Positions 35,558 through 44,790 are shown, counted from the first letter of the stretch. The stretch is 61,928 nt of DNA from JAFDZW01 sp035632315 (GCA_035632315.1 DASQGZ010000066.1:1-61928), one strand, 5' to 3'. Translations and numbers: made by a program. The notes: generated from the letters alone by a model not told the origin.

Positions 35558-36094
35558 ATGCTGCTCGATATTTTTGGCGCTAATTTCGACCTCGTCAAAG
35601 CCCTCGGCTATGGCTGCGCGTTTACTGCGTTCGTACTTATTTATTTTAGTTTTAAGCTTATCAAAGACGTGATCGATAAGCCGTCGCCGAACCAAAGTGC
35701 CGTTAGTCTGATAAAATTTTTTATGGGACTGAGCTTCGCCGCCGTGATCGTCGTCGGGATCTTTGGAATACCCACACTACGTAATAACGATCTGCTGCAA
35801 ACCTCAAATACCAAACTCTTGGCAAACGACCAACTCAAGCAAGCACAAATAGAGGCAACCAAACTTGAAGCGCCCGGACTGACAACAGAACAAATCGACT
35901 CTGCCAAGGTAAAATATAATAATGCAATTGATTCTGCCGCCAAAGTAACTCAAAAATTGGATGCGTCAAAAGCTGCCGAACTCAATAAATTAATAATCCC
36001 TACACATATTATCGTGACGGGTCCGTCGGATTCTTCTCCGACAAAGACATTGGTCAGGCAACAGGCACTGAAATTAAAAACAATGGCGTTTTGA
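35558..36094 (+). CDS. Membrane protein with two helices and a coiled-coil-like domain (178 aa)
   Basis: Not recognised. Two membrane segments near 13-34 and 55-72, then a helical, Ala/Lys/Gln-rich stretch (NDQLKQAQIEATKLEA, DSAAKVTQKLDASKAAELNKL) that looks like a coiled coil, and a short basic end. It begins after the terminator at 35443, so it has its own transcript, and it ends 3 bp before a convergent gene. No motif suggests a specific role. Confidence 0.7.
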   Translation: MLLDIFGANFDLVKALGYGCAFTAFVLIYFSFKLIKDVIDKPSPNQSAVSLIKFFMGLSFAAVIVVGIFGIPTLRNNDLLQTSNTKLLANDQLKQAQIEATKLEAPGLTTEQIDSAKVKYNNAIDSAAKVTQKLDASKAAELNKLIIPTHIIVTGPSDSSPTKTLVRQQALKLKTMAF

Positions 36095-36097
36095 GCC

Positions 36098-36475
36098 TCA
36101 GCTTTTTTTATTGGGGTGCCAAAAATGTTTTCTCATATCAACATGTTTTTTTATAAACGTTACACCCTCGCGCTCAAGTAACGAACGCATTTGCTTATAA
36201 CCGCCAAATTTATGTGCCCCGCTGAGTTCACCGTTACGGTTAAGTACGCGATGTGCAGGAAATCCCTCCGGTATGATACCCATTGCATACCCAACCGTCC
36301 GAGCAGAGCTTTTTAAGCCAAGCGTCTCGGCAATAGCGCCGTAACTGGTCACTGATCCTTTTGGAATAATAGCGACGATCTCATAAACGCGTGTATAGAA
36401 GTCTTCTCGAGAAGTTTTTTTTCTTTTTGTAACTTCTAAATAATCTAAGAGTATTTGTTGTTTCTTCTTTCGCAT
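36098..36475 (-). CDS. Alkyltransferase-like protein (MGMT family, no catalytic Cys)
   Basis: The 125 residues contain the DNA-binding fold of methylguanine methyltransferases: IPKGSVTSYGAIAETLGLKSSARTVGYAMG and the active-site region FPAHRVLNRNGELSGAHKFGG. The catalytic PCHRV motif reads PAHRV, so the acceptor Cys is replaced by Ala and the protein cannot repair by itself. Such alkyltransferase-like (ATL) proteins flag O6-alkylguanine for nucleotide excision repair. The longer frame to 36757 adds 94 residues that overlap hpnE in antisense and resemble nothing, so ATG 36475 is chosen. It is divergent from hpnE with only 15 bases between starts. Confidence 0.85.
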   Translation of the reverse strand: MRKKKQQILLDYLEVTKRKKTSREDFYTRVYEIVAIIPKGSVTSYGAIAETLGLKSSARTVGYAMGIIPEGFPAHRVLNRNGELSGAHKFGGYKQMRSLLEREGVTFIKKHVDMRKHFWHPNKKS

Positions 36476-36490
36476 ATTTACTGATAGTAC

Positions 36491-37912
36491 GTGAAAGCGC
36501 CGTTCAGAGTAGCGATCGCCGGATGCGGGACAAGCGGACTTGCCGCTGCAGTCGAACTCGCCCTTGCCCGAAGTGACCGGCAGATCGAGATAACGCTTTT
36601 CGATGCCCGTCATACTCCCGGCGGCAGAACCCGATCGTTTATTGATAAAACGACCGGTGACGTTATCGACAATGGCCAGCATCTGATGATGGGATGCTAT
36701 ACTTCTACACTTAGATATCTTCGTCAGATCGGTTCGCTCTCTAAACTTCATATTCAAAGCCCGCTCTCAATTCCATACTACAGAAAAAATATCGGAAAGA
36801 TCGGCTCCTTTTTCGTCCCGACATTTTTACCAGTACCGCTAAATCTTACCGTTGGGATGATCAACAGCAACCTGCTCGCTGCATACGAAAAGATGGCGGC
36901 ATTGCGTTTCGGTACAGGAGTGATGCTCTTTCGCTACGATACGTTATTCGCCGAGAAAACCTGCAAGCAATTATTTGTAGCAACCCAACAACCGGATACT
37001 CTTATCGAAAAGCTCTGGGAGCCGGTCATTTTAGCGACAATGAACACGTCTGTCGCCGAGGCAAGCGCGCAAGTATTTCTGAATGTCATCCGAACGATAT
37101 TTTTAACGAACCGAAAGTTTTCGACACTGCTTGTCCCCGCATGTGGCCTCTCCGAGCTGCTTATTGAGCCTGCCATGTCTTTGTTAGAGCAACACAGACA
37201 TCAGGTACGGCTTTCAGAAGAGATCACGAGCGCTCATGTACGCAGCGGAGTTGTCTATCTTACAACAAATCTTGCGAAAGGCTTTGAAACATTCGACGCA
37301 TTCATCATCGCTGCTTCACCACTGCCGGATTGGGCTTCCGAATTTATCGATCATCAAAATAATTTATCATTCTCCCCGATCGTAAATCTCTATTTTTGGC
37401 TTAATAAAAAAATTCTTGACAGCCCGATAAACGGATTTCTCGGCACCAGCGTACAATGGGCATTTCCTAAAGTGTCACAATATAGCGAACAGATGCTCGC
37501 CTGCACCGTCAGCGCGGCAGATACACTATGCGGACTTGAACCTTCTGAAATAACGACCATTATCGAAAATGATCTGCGAGGATCACTTCCTCATATCAAG
37601 GATTTTACCGTTTCTCACTCGATCGTTATCAAAGAAAAACGAGCGACATATCGTCTCAACCCCGTGACCGAATCCGAGCGCCCTCACTGCCGGACCGGTT
37701 CGCCGAACGTGTTCGTTGCGTCGGATCTTGCAACAAATGGGCTCCCAATGACCATCGAAGGATCTGTTCGCAATGGCGTGCGCGCAGCTGAGAGCATTCT
37801 AAATGATCATTTGTTCATACAATTAGCGGAAACTCATTGGGCTGAAAAACGTATTTCATTATTCCCCCGAAACGTAGAAACGACTATTCCACTTTATCAC
37901 AATAACGAATGA
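36491..37912 (+). CDS. hpnE: Hydroxysqualene dehydroxylase (HpnE-like)
   Basis: An FAD-dependent enzyme that reduces hydroxysqualene to squalene in hopanoid synthesis. The 473 residues start with the FAD-binding VAIAGCGTSGLAAAVELA and have PGGRTRSFIDKTTGDVIDNGQHLMMGCYTSTLRYLRQIG, the pattern of HpnE rather than phytoene desaturase, with a family C-terminus VASDLATNGLPMTIEGSVRNGVRAAESIL. The start is GTG 36491. The stop overlaps the HlyD-like start by 4 bp, so it heads an operon with an export pair. The squalene-forming partners HpnC and HpnD are not in the window. Confidence 0.85.
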   Translation: MKAPFRVAIAGCGTSGLAAAVELALARSDRQIEITLFDARHTPGGRTRSFIDKTTGDVIDNGQHLMMGCYTSTLRYLRQIGSLSKLHIQSPLSIPYYRKNIGKIGSFFVPTFLPVPLNLTVGMINSNLLAAYEKMAALRFGTGVMLFRYDTLFAEKTCKQLFVATQQPDTLIEKLWEPVILATMNTSVAEASAQVFLNVIRTIFLTNRKFSTLLVPACGLSELLIEPAMSLLEQHRHQVRLSEEITSAHVRSGVVYLTTNLAKGFETFDAFIIAASPLPDWASEFIDHQNNLSFSPIVNLYFWLNKKILDSPINGFLGTSVQWAFPKVSQYSEQMLACTVSAADTLCGLEPSEITTIIENDLRGSLPHIKDFTVSHSIVIKEKRATYRLNPVTESERPHCRTGSPNVFVASDLATNGLPMTIEGSVRNGVRAAESILNDHLFIQLAETHWAEKRISLFPRNVETTIPLYHNNE

Positions 37913-39255
37913 GTACATCTCAGGGTGACCACGCATTAGAAGCATTCAAACAAAAACAGCGACGCAAGAACATCAAACGGTTCGGGATGATAGGAGTTCT
38001 TGTCGTTATCGTCGGAGTTGCAGCCTGGTATTTTTTCTTTAATAAAGCAGATGCCGCACCGCAGACCGTGATCCGTTTTGCGGTTGCCGAACATGGCGAC
38101 ATCATCAAGGCCATTACTGCAACCGGGACGATTCAGGCGACAAAAACCGTTCAGGTCGGCACGCAAGTGTCTGGAGTTGTACGGGAGCTTCATGCAGATT
38201 TTAATTCGACCGTAAAGAAAGGCGATCTCATTGCAGTGATCGACCCTACATTTTATGAGGCAGCAATCCAACAGTCAGAGGCGAACTATGAAAAAGCAAT
38301 TGCCGATCAGAATAAAGCAAAATTAGATGCCGGCCGCGCTGAAAAATTATTTCAACAAAATCTGTTAGCTAAATCGGATTACGATGCCGCGCTTGCAACC
38401 AGTCAAGATGCGGATGCGACCGTCAAGCAATCGGCCGCATCGTTACAGCAAGCAAAAGTAAACCTGGGTTATACTCAAATTCATGCTCCTATCTCGGGTA
38501 CGATCGTTTCCCGCAATGTCGATGTCGGACAGACAGTAGCCGCATCGCTCAATGCGCCCGTTATTTTTATCATTGCCGAAGACCTTGAGAAAATGCAGGT
38601 CTGGGCAAGCGTTGACGAAGCAGATATCGGGAGCGTCCACCCTGGACAGCAGGTGACGTTCACTGTTGATGCATACGGCGACGAAAAATTTCAAGGGGTT
38701 GTGAACTCCGTCCGTCTTAATGCAACGATCACGCAAAATGTTGTGAACTATACGGTCATTATCGACGCGGACAACCCGGATCTGAAATTGCTGCCGAGTA
38801 TGACCGCAACGGTAACGATCATTAATTCTTCGAAACAGAATGTACTGCGCGTCCCCGTCTCGGCGCTCCGATTTACTCCTCCGGATGTTCAAGCGCCTGT
38901 CGCGAACGGCGGACATAAAGGCAACGGTCAGCATCAAGGAAGCGGACAATCGAAAAAACAAAGCGATTCTACGATGGCATCTGCTGATTCTGCTGCTGCC
39001 GCGTCCGGTATAATTTATATTAAAGCTCAGAGCAAGGGCACAAGCAAAATGCCGAGCTTTGAAGCAGTATCTGTTTCGACCGGCATCAGTGACGGATTAT
39101 TTATGGAGATCAATCCGATCGGACGCGAATTAAAATCGACCGATAGCATCGCGATCGGGATGTATTCCGTCGGCGGAGCTGCAGGTAGCTCGTCAAGCAC
39201 TATGCCTGGAACGAACCCATTCGGCGGCGCGGCCGCGAGAGGCGGGCGAAGATAA
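37909..39255 (+). CDS. MacA/HlyD-type periplasmic adaptor subunit
   Basis: A membrane fusion protein that joins an inner-membrane ABC permease to an outer-membrane channel. Residues 24-42 form the membrane anchor. The lipoyl/barrel-sandwich half GTIQATKTVQVGTQVSGVVRELHADFNSTVKKGDLIAVID and its partner LGYTQIHAPISGTIVSRNVDVGQTV enclose a coiled-coil hairpin (YEKAIADQNKAKLDAGRAEKLFQQNL). A membrane-proximal barrel and a Ser/Gly-rich, poorly ordered region near 335-360 follow. It overlaps hpnE by 4 bp and lies 2 bp before the MacB-like gene. The ATPase is not encoded here. Confidence 0.92.
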   Translation: MSTSQGDHALEAFKQKQRRKNIKRFGMIGVLVVIVGVAAWYFFFNKADAAPQTVIRFAVAEHGDIIKAITATGTIQATKTVQVGTQVSGVVRELHADFNSTVKKGDLIAVIDPTFYEAAIQQSEANYEKAIADQNKAKLDAGRAEKLFQQNLLAKSDYDAALATSQDADATVKQSAASLQQAKVNLGYTQIHAPISGTIVSRNVDVGQTVAASLNAPVIFIIAEDLEKMQVWASVDEADIGSVHPGQQVTFTVDAYGDEKFQGVVNSVRLNATITQNVVNYTVIIDADNPDLKLLPSMTATVTIINSSKQNVLRVPVSALRFTPPDVQAPVANGGHKGNGQHQGSGQSKKQSDSTMASADSAAAASGIIYIKAQSKGTSKMPSFEAVSVSTGISDGLFMEINPIGRELKSTDSIAIGMYSVGGAAGSSSSTMPGTNPFGGAAARGGRR

Positions 39256-39257
39256 TA

Positions 39258-40481
39258 ATGTTCAGCAATATTTTTTCTTCGATCACCATGGCGTTCGAAT
39301 CGCTCGGGCATAATAAAGTCCGGGCGTTTCTGACCATGCTTGGAATTATCATCGGAGTTGCTGCCGTCATCACAATGACGGCGATCGGCCAAGGCGCAAA
39401 AAAAGCTGTTAATGACCAGATTGCATCGCTCGGGACAAACGTGCTGACCGTCTTCCCCGGAGCATCGTTTGGCGGCGGCATTAGTTTTGGTGCCGGAACC
39501 TCGAACAAACTGACTCAGATAGATGCCGATGCAATGCGTCGTTCTCCGCTGATCACTGCTGTAGCTCCGATCGCGACGGCTTCGTCGCAAATTATTGCAA
39601 AAGATGCAAACTGGTCAACCCGTGTCAATGGCACAACGCCAGATTATATAGAGGTCCGCGCGTGGGGGCTTATCGACGGTTCTAATTTTACAACGGGCGA
39701 TGTCAAGCACGAAACCAACGTTTGCATTCTCGGCAAAAGCGTTGCCGATCAATTATTTCGGAATGGCGATAATGCGATCGGTCAAACAATTCGGATACGC
39801 CATCTTCCGTTCAAAGTAATTGCTGTATTGGTGCCGAAAGGGTTCAATTCGTTCGGTCTCGATCAAGATGATATTATTCTTGCTCCGTTAACAACTGTTC
39901 AAAAAAAACTGCTCGGCATCACGTGGCTCAATACGATCATCGCCAGCGCGACGAGTTCCGACGAAACACCCGCGGCAATTCAAGACGTAAGCCAGACGAT
40001 CCGCGCTCAACACCGGCTCTTACCGAGCGAGCCGGACGATTTTAATGTTCGCTCGCAACTGGACCTTGCCGCAGCAGCCGATCAGAATGCGAACACACTG
40101 ACAAGCCTGCTTCGCAATGCAGCGATCATTTCCCTGCTCGTCGGCGGTATCGGCATTATGAATATTATGCTCGTGACCGTCACCGAACGGACTCGCGAGA
40201 TCGGTATTCGCAAATCACTCGGCGCAAAAAATGTGAATATCATGGTTCAATTTCTTACCGAAGCAATGACTCTTTCGCTTGTCGGTGGAGTGATCGGGGT
40301 GTTTCTTGGTTACGCAATGAGCGCATTTATCTCAGCGAGCAACGGCTGGACACTTGCGATCTCCCCCGTCGCAACAGGGCTTTCGTTCGGTGCGGCGGCT
40401 CTTGTTGGCGTCTTCTTCGGTTTTTACCCCGCACAAAAGGCCGCACGGCTTAATCCGGTCGAAGCGCTTCGGTATGAATGA
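39258..40481 (+). CDS. MacB-type ABC transporter permease (no ATPase domain)
   Basis: The 407 residues form the MacB core: an N-terminal helix (FLTMLGIIIGVAAVITMTAIGQGAKKAV), a large periplasmic domain, and three C-terminal helices beginning at SLLVGGIGIMNIMLVTVTERTREIGIRKSLGAK, the FtsX-fold hallmark. MacB from E. coli carries an ATPase domain at its N-terminus; it is absent here, so a separate ATPase must serve it. With the adaptor just upstream this is a MacAB-type efflux or export unit. Its last 8 bases overlap the ureohydrolase start. Confidence 0.93.
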   Translation: MFSNIFSSITMAFESLGHNKVRAFLTMLGIIIGVAAVITMTAIGQGAKKAVNDQIASLGTNVLTVFPGASFGGGISFGAGTSNKLTQIDADAMRRSPLITAVAPIATASSQIIAKDANWSTRVNGTTPDYIEVRAWGLIDGSNFTTGDVKHETNVCILGKSVADQLFRNGDNAIGQTIRIRHLPFKVIAVLVPKGFNSFGLDQDDIILAPLTTVQKKLLGITWLNTIIASATSSDETPAAIQDVSQTIRAQHRLLPSEPDDFNVRSQLDLAAAADQNANTLTSLLRNAAIISLLVGGIGIMNIMLVTVTERTREIGIRKSLGAKNVNIMVQFLTEAMTLSLVGGVIGVFLGYAMSAFISASNGWTLAISPVATGLSFGAAALVGVFFGFYPAQKAARLNPVEALRYE

Positions 40482-41376
40482 TCCGGGCGATCCGCGTTTC
40501 GGCGATCTGATCAGATCGGATACTGAGTCTGCAACAAGCGGCGATATCGTTATCGTCGGTGTCCCAACCGACGAAGGTATTCTTCGAAACGGAGGCAGGG
40601 TCGGCGCCGCGCAAGCGCCCGATGAAATCAGAAAATACCTTCGCAAACTTGTCCCCCCACTTACGATGTCCGGCACGAAGACACGACAGGTCTTCGATCA
40701 TAGAAATGTCAGCGGCTCAACTCTTGAAGATCGGCACGGCCGTGCGTCCCAAATCATAAAAGATTATACTGACCGAGGATGTTTTGTCATTGGCCTCGGC
40801 GGCGGACATGACATAACGTATCCGTTAGTACGAGGTACATCGAACACCCACGGGCGCCTTGGGCTTATCAATGTCGATGCTCATCTGGATGTGCGAGAAA
40901 AAAAGAATGGGCTGCATCATTCAGGAAGCAGCTTCAGGTTGCTTCTCGAAGAACATATTATCGACCCTTCAAGATTTGTTGAATTCGGAATCCAGCCGCT
41001 GGTCGCAGCAAAAGCTCATGCCGATTGGGTAACCGATCAGGGCGGCACAATTTACTACTACGATGCGATCAGGTCATACGGCGTCGTGACAGCATTCGAG
41101 AAAGCGATCTCCGAGCTTGGTGAATTTTATCTTTCATTCGACATTGACTCTATTCGCACATCAGATGCTCCCGGTTGCAGCGCCCCGTCACCGCAAGGAT
41201 TTAGCTCGGATGCCGCACTTGATATTTGCCGTATTGCCGCAGCAAGCGGCCGCTTGCGTGGGTTCGATATCGTCGAGGTCAGTCCGCCATTTGATATTGA
41301 CGGCAGAACCAGTCGTCTTGCAGCAAGGATGGCGGCAAGTGTACTCGCAGGGCTCGCTGCCGGCAAACAATTATAA
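40474..41376 (+). CDS. Ureohydrolase (formimidoylglutamase/arginase family)
   Basis: A dinuclear-metal hydrolase. Metal ligands are visible in the 300-residue product: GLGGGHDITYP, NVDAHLDVRE and SFDIDSIRTSDAPG, with GFDIVEVSPPFDIDGRTSRLAA near the end. Within the family, the motif choice (SSFRLLLEE after the metal loop) fits formimidoylglutamase (HutG, histidine breakdown) better than arginase or agmatinase, but the substrate is uncertain. ATG 40474 (MNDPGDPRFGDLI) is used; a longer frame would run through the MacB-like gene. No other hut gene is nearby, so it is an odd last gene of an export operon. Confidence 0.85.
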   Translation: MNDPGDPRFGDLIRSDTESATSGDIVIVGVPTDEGILRNGGRVGAAQAPDEIRKYLRKLVPPLTMSGTKTRQVFDHRNVSGSTLEDRHGRASQIIKDYTDRGCFVIGLGGGHDITYPLVRGTSNTHGRLGLINVDAHLDVREKKNGLHHSGSSFRLLLEEHIIDPSRFVEFGIQPLVAAKAHADWVTDQGGTIYYYDAIRSYGVVTAFEKAISELGEFYLSFDIDSIRTSDAPGCSAPSPQGFSSDAALDICRIAAASGRLRGFDIVEVSPPFDIDGRTSRLAARMAASVLAGLAAGKQL

Positions 41377-42348
41377 TATTTTTATTATTGTACCATTTGC
41401 TCCGACGACAAACCCTACGCTCGCCGTTGGGAAATAGATTGCTCGTAATGCAGATGAAGTGCCACTGGAAAGTGAATTCCAATTCGCACCTCCATCTGAT
41501 GTCGAAATGATCGTCCCGGACGCTCCCGCTGCGTAGCCTGCATCTGCAGAAATAAAATATAGTGACGAAAGATCGTGAGTGGTCCCCGATGTTCGCCCGA
41601 CCCATGACAGACCAAAGTCTGTAGATTTTATTACCAATCCTGAATCGCTGCACATATAAACGGTGCTCGAATTTGCGCAATATGCAGCTGATATGCCATG
41701 ATCGGCGTAATACACTGAATTCCAGGTTCTTCCGTTATCGTTCGTCCGATAGACCGAAGCATATCCTTGCAGCGGATCGTGTATAAAAAGGAAGCCGTCA
41801 TAGAAGTCATAAAATGATTCACCGGCATAAATCGGCGCGGAAGAGTTTGCCGGGAAATTCGGGCTCCGATAATCCCACGATGCGCCGCCATCCGAAGATA
41901 CCAACAGAAACGGCATTTGGTGACCCGACGATGACTTTCCGCCTGAAAGTACTGCCTTCACGCCGTCGAAGAAATGAATGTTTGCAAAAAGAAGTCCTGA
42001 GTCGATCTCCGCCCAGGTGACTCCTGAATTTGTCGTTTGAAAGAAAACTTGATCGCCGCAGACAAACCCCGTATCCGAATTGAAAAAATACAGATCGTAT
42101 AGTTTCTGCTTCGTCGGAACAGTAACTTGCGACCACGAATCACCGGCATTGCTTGTTTTTAATACCGTCCCGCTATCCCCTACAACAAAACCGGTATGCT
42201 CATCGATAAAAAAGACATTATTGAGGTTATGCGTAGTTGGTGAACTCAGCAACATACACGTCGCAGGTATTGAAATGACGGGTTGAGTCACCTGCTTGCA
42301 GGACATCAAAGCAGCAAATACAACGATTGGTAATATCCGATAGTACAT
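41371..42348 (-). CDS. YCF48-like beta-propeller lipoprotein
   Basis: A 325-residue predicted lipoprotein: signal MYYRILPIVVFAALMSC with the lipidated Cys at 17. Propeller blades recur with the YCF48/BNR-like motif: FFIDEHTGFVVGDSGTVLKTSNAGDSW, FFNSDTGFVCGDQVFFQTTNSGVTW, FISADAGYAAGASGTIISTSDGGANW and FPTASVGFVVGANGTIIKIL. In cyanobacteria YCF48 helps photosystem II assembly, but in this kind of genome the family is a generic surface scaffold. Its stop region overlaps the convergent ureohydrolase by 6 bp. No T9SS tail; the lipid anchor substitutes. Confidence 0.88.
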   Translation of the reverse strand: MYYRILPIVVFAALMSCKQVTQPVISIPATCMLLSSPTTHNLNNVFFIDEHTGFVVGDSGTVLKTSNAGDSWSQVTVPTKQKLYDLYFFNSDTGFVCGDQVFFQTTNSGVTWAEIDSGLLFANIHFFDGVKAVLSGGKSSSGHQMPFLLVSSDGGASWDYRSPNFPANSSAPIYAGESFYDFYDGFLFIHDPLQGYASVYRTNDNGRTWNSVYYADHGISAAYCANSSTVYMCSDSGLVIKSTDFGLSWVGRTSGTTHDLSSLYFISADAGYAAGASGTIISTSDGGANWNSLSSGTSSALRAIYFPTASVGFVVGANGTIIKIL

Positions 42349-42402
42349 TATACGTTCGTTCTCATCGAAAACGATCCAACACCCAAGAAGTTACACGAGA
42401 AT

Positions 42403-42431
42403 AAAAAAGCCGCGGCAACTGCCGCGGCTTT
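42403..42431 (-). terminator. Rho-independent terminator of the HYDIN-like T9SS gene
   Basis: An 11-bp stem AAAGCCGCGGC / GCCGCGGCTTT with a 4-base loop. On the minus strand it runs into TTTTTTATTC, 28 bases after the stop of the gene ending at 42460. Confidence 0.9.
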
Positions 42432-42459
42432 GTACAAACAATGTTCTCAAAAGATACTT

Positions 42460-44538
42460 TTAGTTCGTTACGATTATGCGCTTCGTAGTGACAAACGGTA
42501 TGCCGTCATTCGAGACGCCGTTGATACGGACGAAGTAGCTGCCGTTCGAGACATGCTCGCCGGTTGAACTTGTTGCATTCCAGCGCCAGATGTTCATCAC
42601 CGGAGCGCTTGTCAAGAGTGTACCGAGTATATCATATACTTCAACTGTTGCACTGGTGACCCCGCCTATCGTTGCCGTGATGCTCGATGTCATCGGGTTC
42701 GGCGCGAGCGTGATCGAAACCCCGCTCGGAATTTCTGCTTTTACGCCAGATGTCGCCGCTTGAACGCCTTGCAGTTCGAAGCCGCCCGACTGAACGATCG
42801 AGTGTGTCGTCGTAAAGAGAAGCGTATCATGATGAACAGCTTTGTCTGTTGCGGTGTAAACGATCGTCACAGACATTTGCGAATTCGGATGCAGCAAGAA
42901 CGGTGTCGCAGGATTTGTGCTTTGGACAGCAAAGTATTGTCCATCTTTGAGCGACACACTATTGACGGTTACATCTATGCCAAGGTTATTATAGAAGTAG
43001 AATGTCTTCGTCGGTTGGGTGCCGAAAGACTCGATCGCAACGATACGCGGCTCGGTCGGGAAGAGCGGGCGAACCACTGAGTCGGTTGAATGATGATCGC
43101 TATCGTGCAGCGAGAAGCCATAGATTCCGCGTTCGGCATACGTGCAATTTAACGAATCGCCTCTGAGCCACAGAAGCAAACATGAGGCATATCCTTGCTT
43201 CGGATTACCGTTCGTTGTTGCGTATGGCGTGAAGACATATTTCAGCCCGACGCTGTCGTATGCCGGGATCGTCAAAGGAAATTGTGACTGCTCAACCGTG
43301 AAGGCGTGTATATCCTCACAGCCAAGACTATCGCCTGTTACCGTTATCGAATGGTTAGTATTGTTGATCAGCTCAAGCGTACGAGTTGCGCTCGCGCCAA
43401 GAACAACAGGATCTTTATATGCACTGCCAAGATCGAACGAAATGCACGACGTGTTTGCCGCCGGTGAAGAACCGCTGAAATAGACAGTGACCGCCCCATT
43501 CAATGTTGTCGTTGAATCGGTATAGTTCAACGTCCAGACGCATGACGCTTGCATACCCGCGGTGCTTGGTTTGAAGCACACCGTCAATGAAATTGATTCG
43601 CCCGGCACAAGAGATTTGATCTGGCTCAGATTTGTCACCGAAAAGACGTCGCTGTTACATCCTGTGATATGGAAGTTGCTGACAGTGTTATTGCTCGTAT
43701 TCTTGATGGTGACGGTGCGGCACGAATCGGTACCGACTTTTACAGAGCCGAAAGTAAACTCATGCGGATCGGCAACCAGATCGGTCGAGCTCGGCCGTGC
43801 GGTATAGCCGGTAAGCAGCGCATAATCGTTGTAGTTTGCACCGTTATATTGATATGTCACTTTCAACGAATCGAATGCCTTGGTTATAAGTGAATCGCCA
43901 ATGTAGCAAACTTCGAAGCGGTAATATCCGCCCGAGTCGATCGTGAAGCTCGGTGTTGATGACGACGAAATCTTGAAATCTTTGCTGTCGCCGACAAGAG
44001 TTAAACCCGTCACTGTCACTGTCGCACCAGTGTAATTGACGAGATAGAACGGATGGCACGAATCCTGCCCTGCCACCATTGGGCCGAAATTGTAACTCGT
44101 CGGAGTGAGCGAAAGCACTTTGTCATGTCCGCCGCTATTAGTGGTGATCGTTCCGATGAGTGAAAGCGTGTTGGAACAATCGGACCCGGACTTCGTGACC
44201 TTCAGCGTGCAATAGACTGTTGTAGTCGCCGTTTTTGCGGGGCTGAACGTGATCAGGATGTGCGTGGAATCGCCCGCGCCGAGCTGCACAGTTGTCTGAT
44301 TTACTGTGAACGCATCACAACTCGTACTGATATTGATCGTCATCCCACCGCTCGATGTGTTAACGATGTAGAGATAGCGCGAATATGTTGCACCCGCAGC
44401 AGCAGAGAACGTCCAAGCCGTATCCTGCGTCTCGAGCTTAAATCCGCAATCTGCGGCATTCGAGGCGTTTGGCGCAAACCCGCCTGCTATAACAGCAAGC
44501 ATCAATATGAAAAAAGTACGTATGACTAAGCGTGACAT
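42460..44538 (-). CDS. Secreted Ig-like (HYDIN/ASPM type) protein with T9SS sorting domain
   Basis: A 692-residue exported protein. Signal peptide up to about 28, then at least four immunoglobulin-like modules of about 100 residues with the pattern ...GDSTHILITFSPAKTATTTVYCTLKVTKSGSDC..., NFGPMVAGQDSCHPFYLVNYTG and TFGSVKVGTDSCRTVTIKNTS, resembling HYDIN / MSP choice-of-anchor domains. The C-terminal 80 residues (ITLAPNPMTSSITATIGGV...TTKRIIVTN) are a T9SS sorting domain with the variant APNP. Likely a surface adhesin or cell-wall scaffold. A strong terminator follows. Confidence 0.88.
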   Translation of the reverse strand: MSRLVIRTFFILMLAVIAGGFAPNASNAADCGFKLETQDTAWTFSAAAGATYSRYLYIVNTSSGGMTINISTSCDAFTVNQTTVQLGAGDSTHILITFSPAKTATTTVYCTLKVTKSGSDCSNTLSLIGTITTNSGGHDKVLSLTPTSYNFGPMVAGQDSCHPFYLVNYTGATVTVTGLTLVGDSKDFKISSSSTPSFTIDSGGYYRFEVCYIGDSLITKAFDSLKVTYQYNGANYNDYALLTGYTARPSSTDLVADPHEFTFGSVKVGTDSCRTVTIKNTSNNTVSNFHITGCNSDVFSVTNLSQIKSLVPGESISLTVCFKPSTAGMQASCVWTLNYTDSTTTLNGAVTVYFSGSSPAANTSCISFDLGSAYKDPVVLGASATRTLELINNTNHSITVTGDSLGCEDIHAFTVEQSQFPLTIPAYDSVGLKYVFTPYATTNGNPKQGYASCLLLWLRGDSLNCTYAERGIYGFSLHDSDHHSTDSVVRPLFPTEPRIVAIESFGTQPTKTFYFYNNLGIDVTVNSVSLKDGQYFAVQSTNPATPFLLHPNSQMSVTIVYTATDKAVHHDTLLFTTTHSIVQSGGFELQGVQAATSGVKAEIPSGVSITLAPNPMTSSITATIGGVTSATVEVYDILGTLLTSAPVMNIWRWNATSSTGEHVSNGSYFVRINGVSNDGIPFVTTKRIIVTN

Positions 44539-44767
44539 AGACTTATATGGTTAGTTCAACAACTCGTGCTACGGTGTTTTACCGTTCGCACAGTATCAAA
44601 ATGCAAAAAGAAATAAAAAGTTACAGCCATTGCCTGCTTTTTCTAGAAGACAGCGTTCTTTTTGAATAAAGCAAGGCAATGCAACACAAATGCTTATTGA
44701 TCGAATAGTATTTATCTGATGGCACTAGATGACGAATATCTTGGAACCACCTCCCTCTATTTTATGT

Positions 44768-44786
44768 ATTAAGACTCAGTCTTAAT
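44768..44786. promoter_or_regulatory. 19-bp perfect palindrome, probable Fur-family operator
   Basis: ATTAAGACT-C-AGTCTTAAT, two 9-bp arms around one base, ends 4 bases before the ATG of the Fur-family gene. The 9-1-9 form fits the dyad-symmetric boxes of Fur/PerR/Zur repressors and suggests autoregulation. The centre sequence differs from the classic E. coli Fur box. Confidence 0.6.
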
Positions 44787-44790
44787 AAGA

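Noticed and set aside
36476..36757. 94-residue N-terminal extension of the alkyltransferase-like ORF
   Set aside because: It is antisense to hpnE and resembles no MGMT N-domain; the conserved part starts at ATG 36475.
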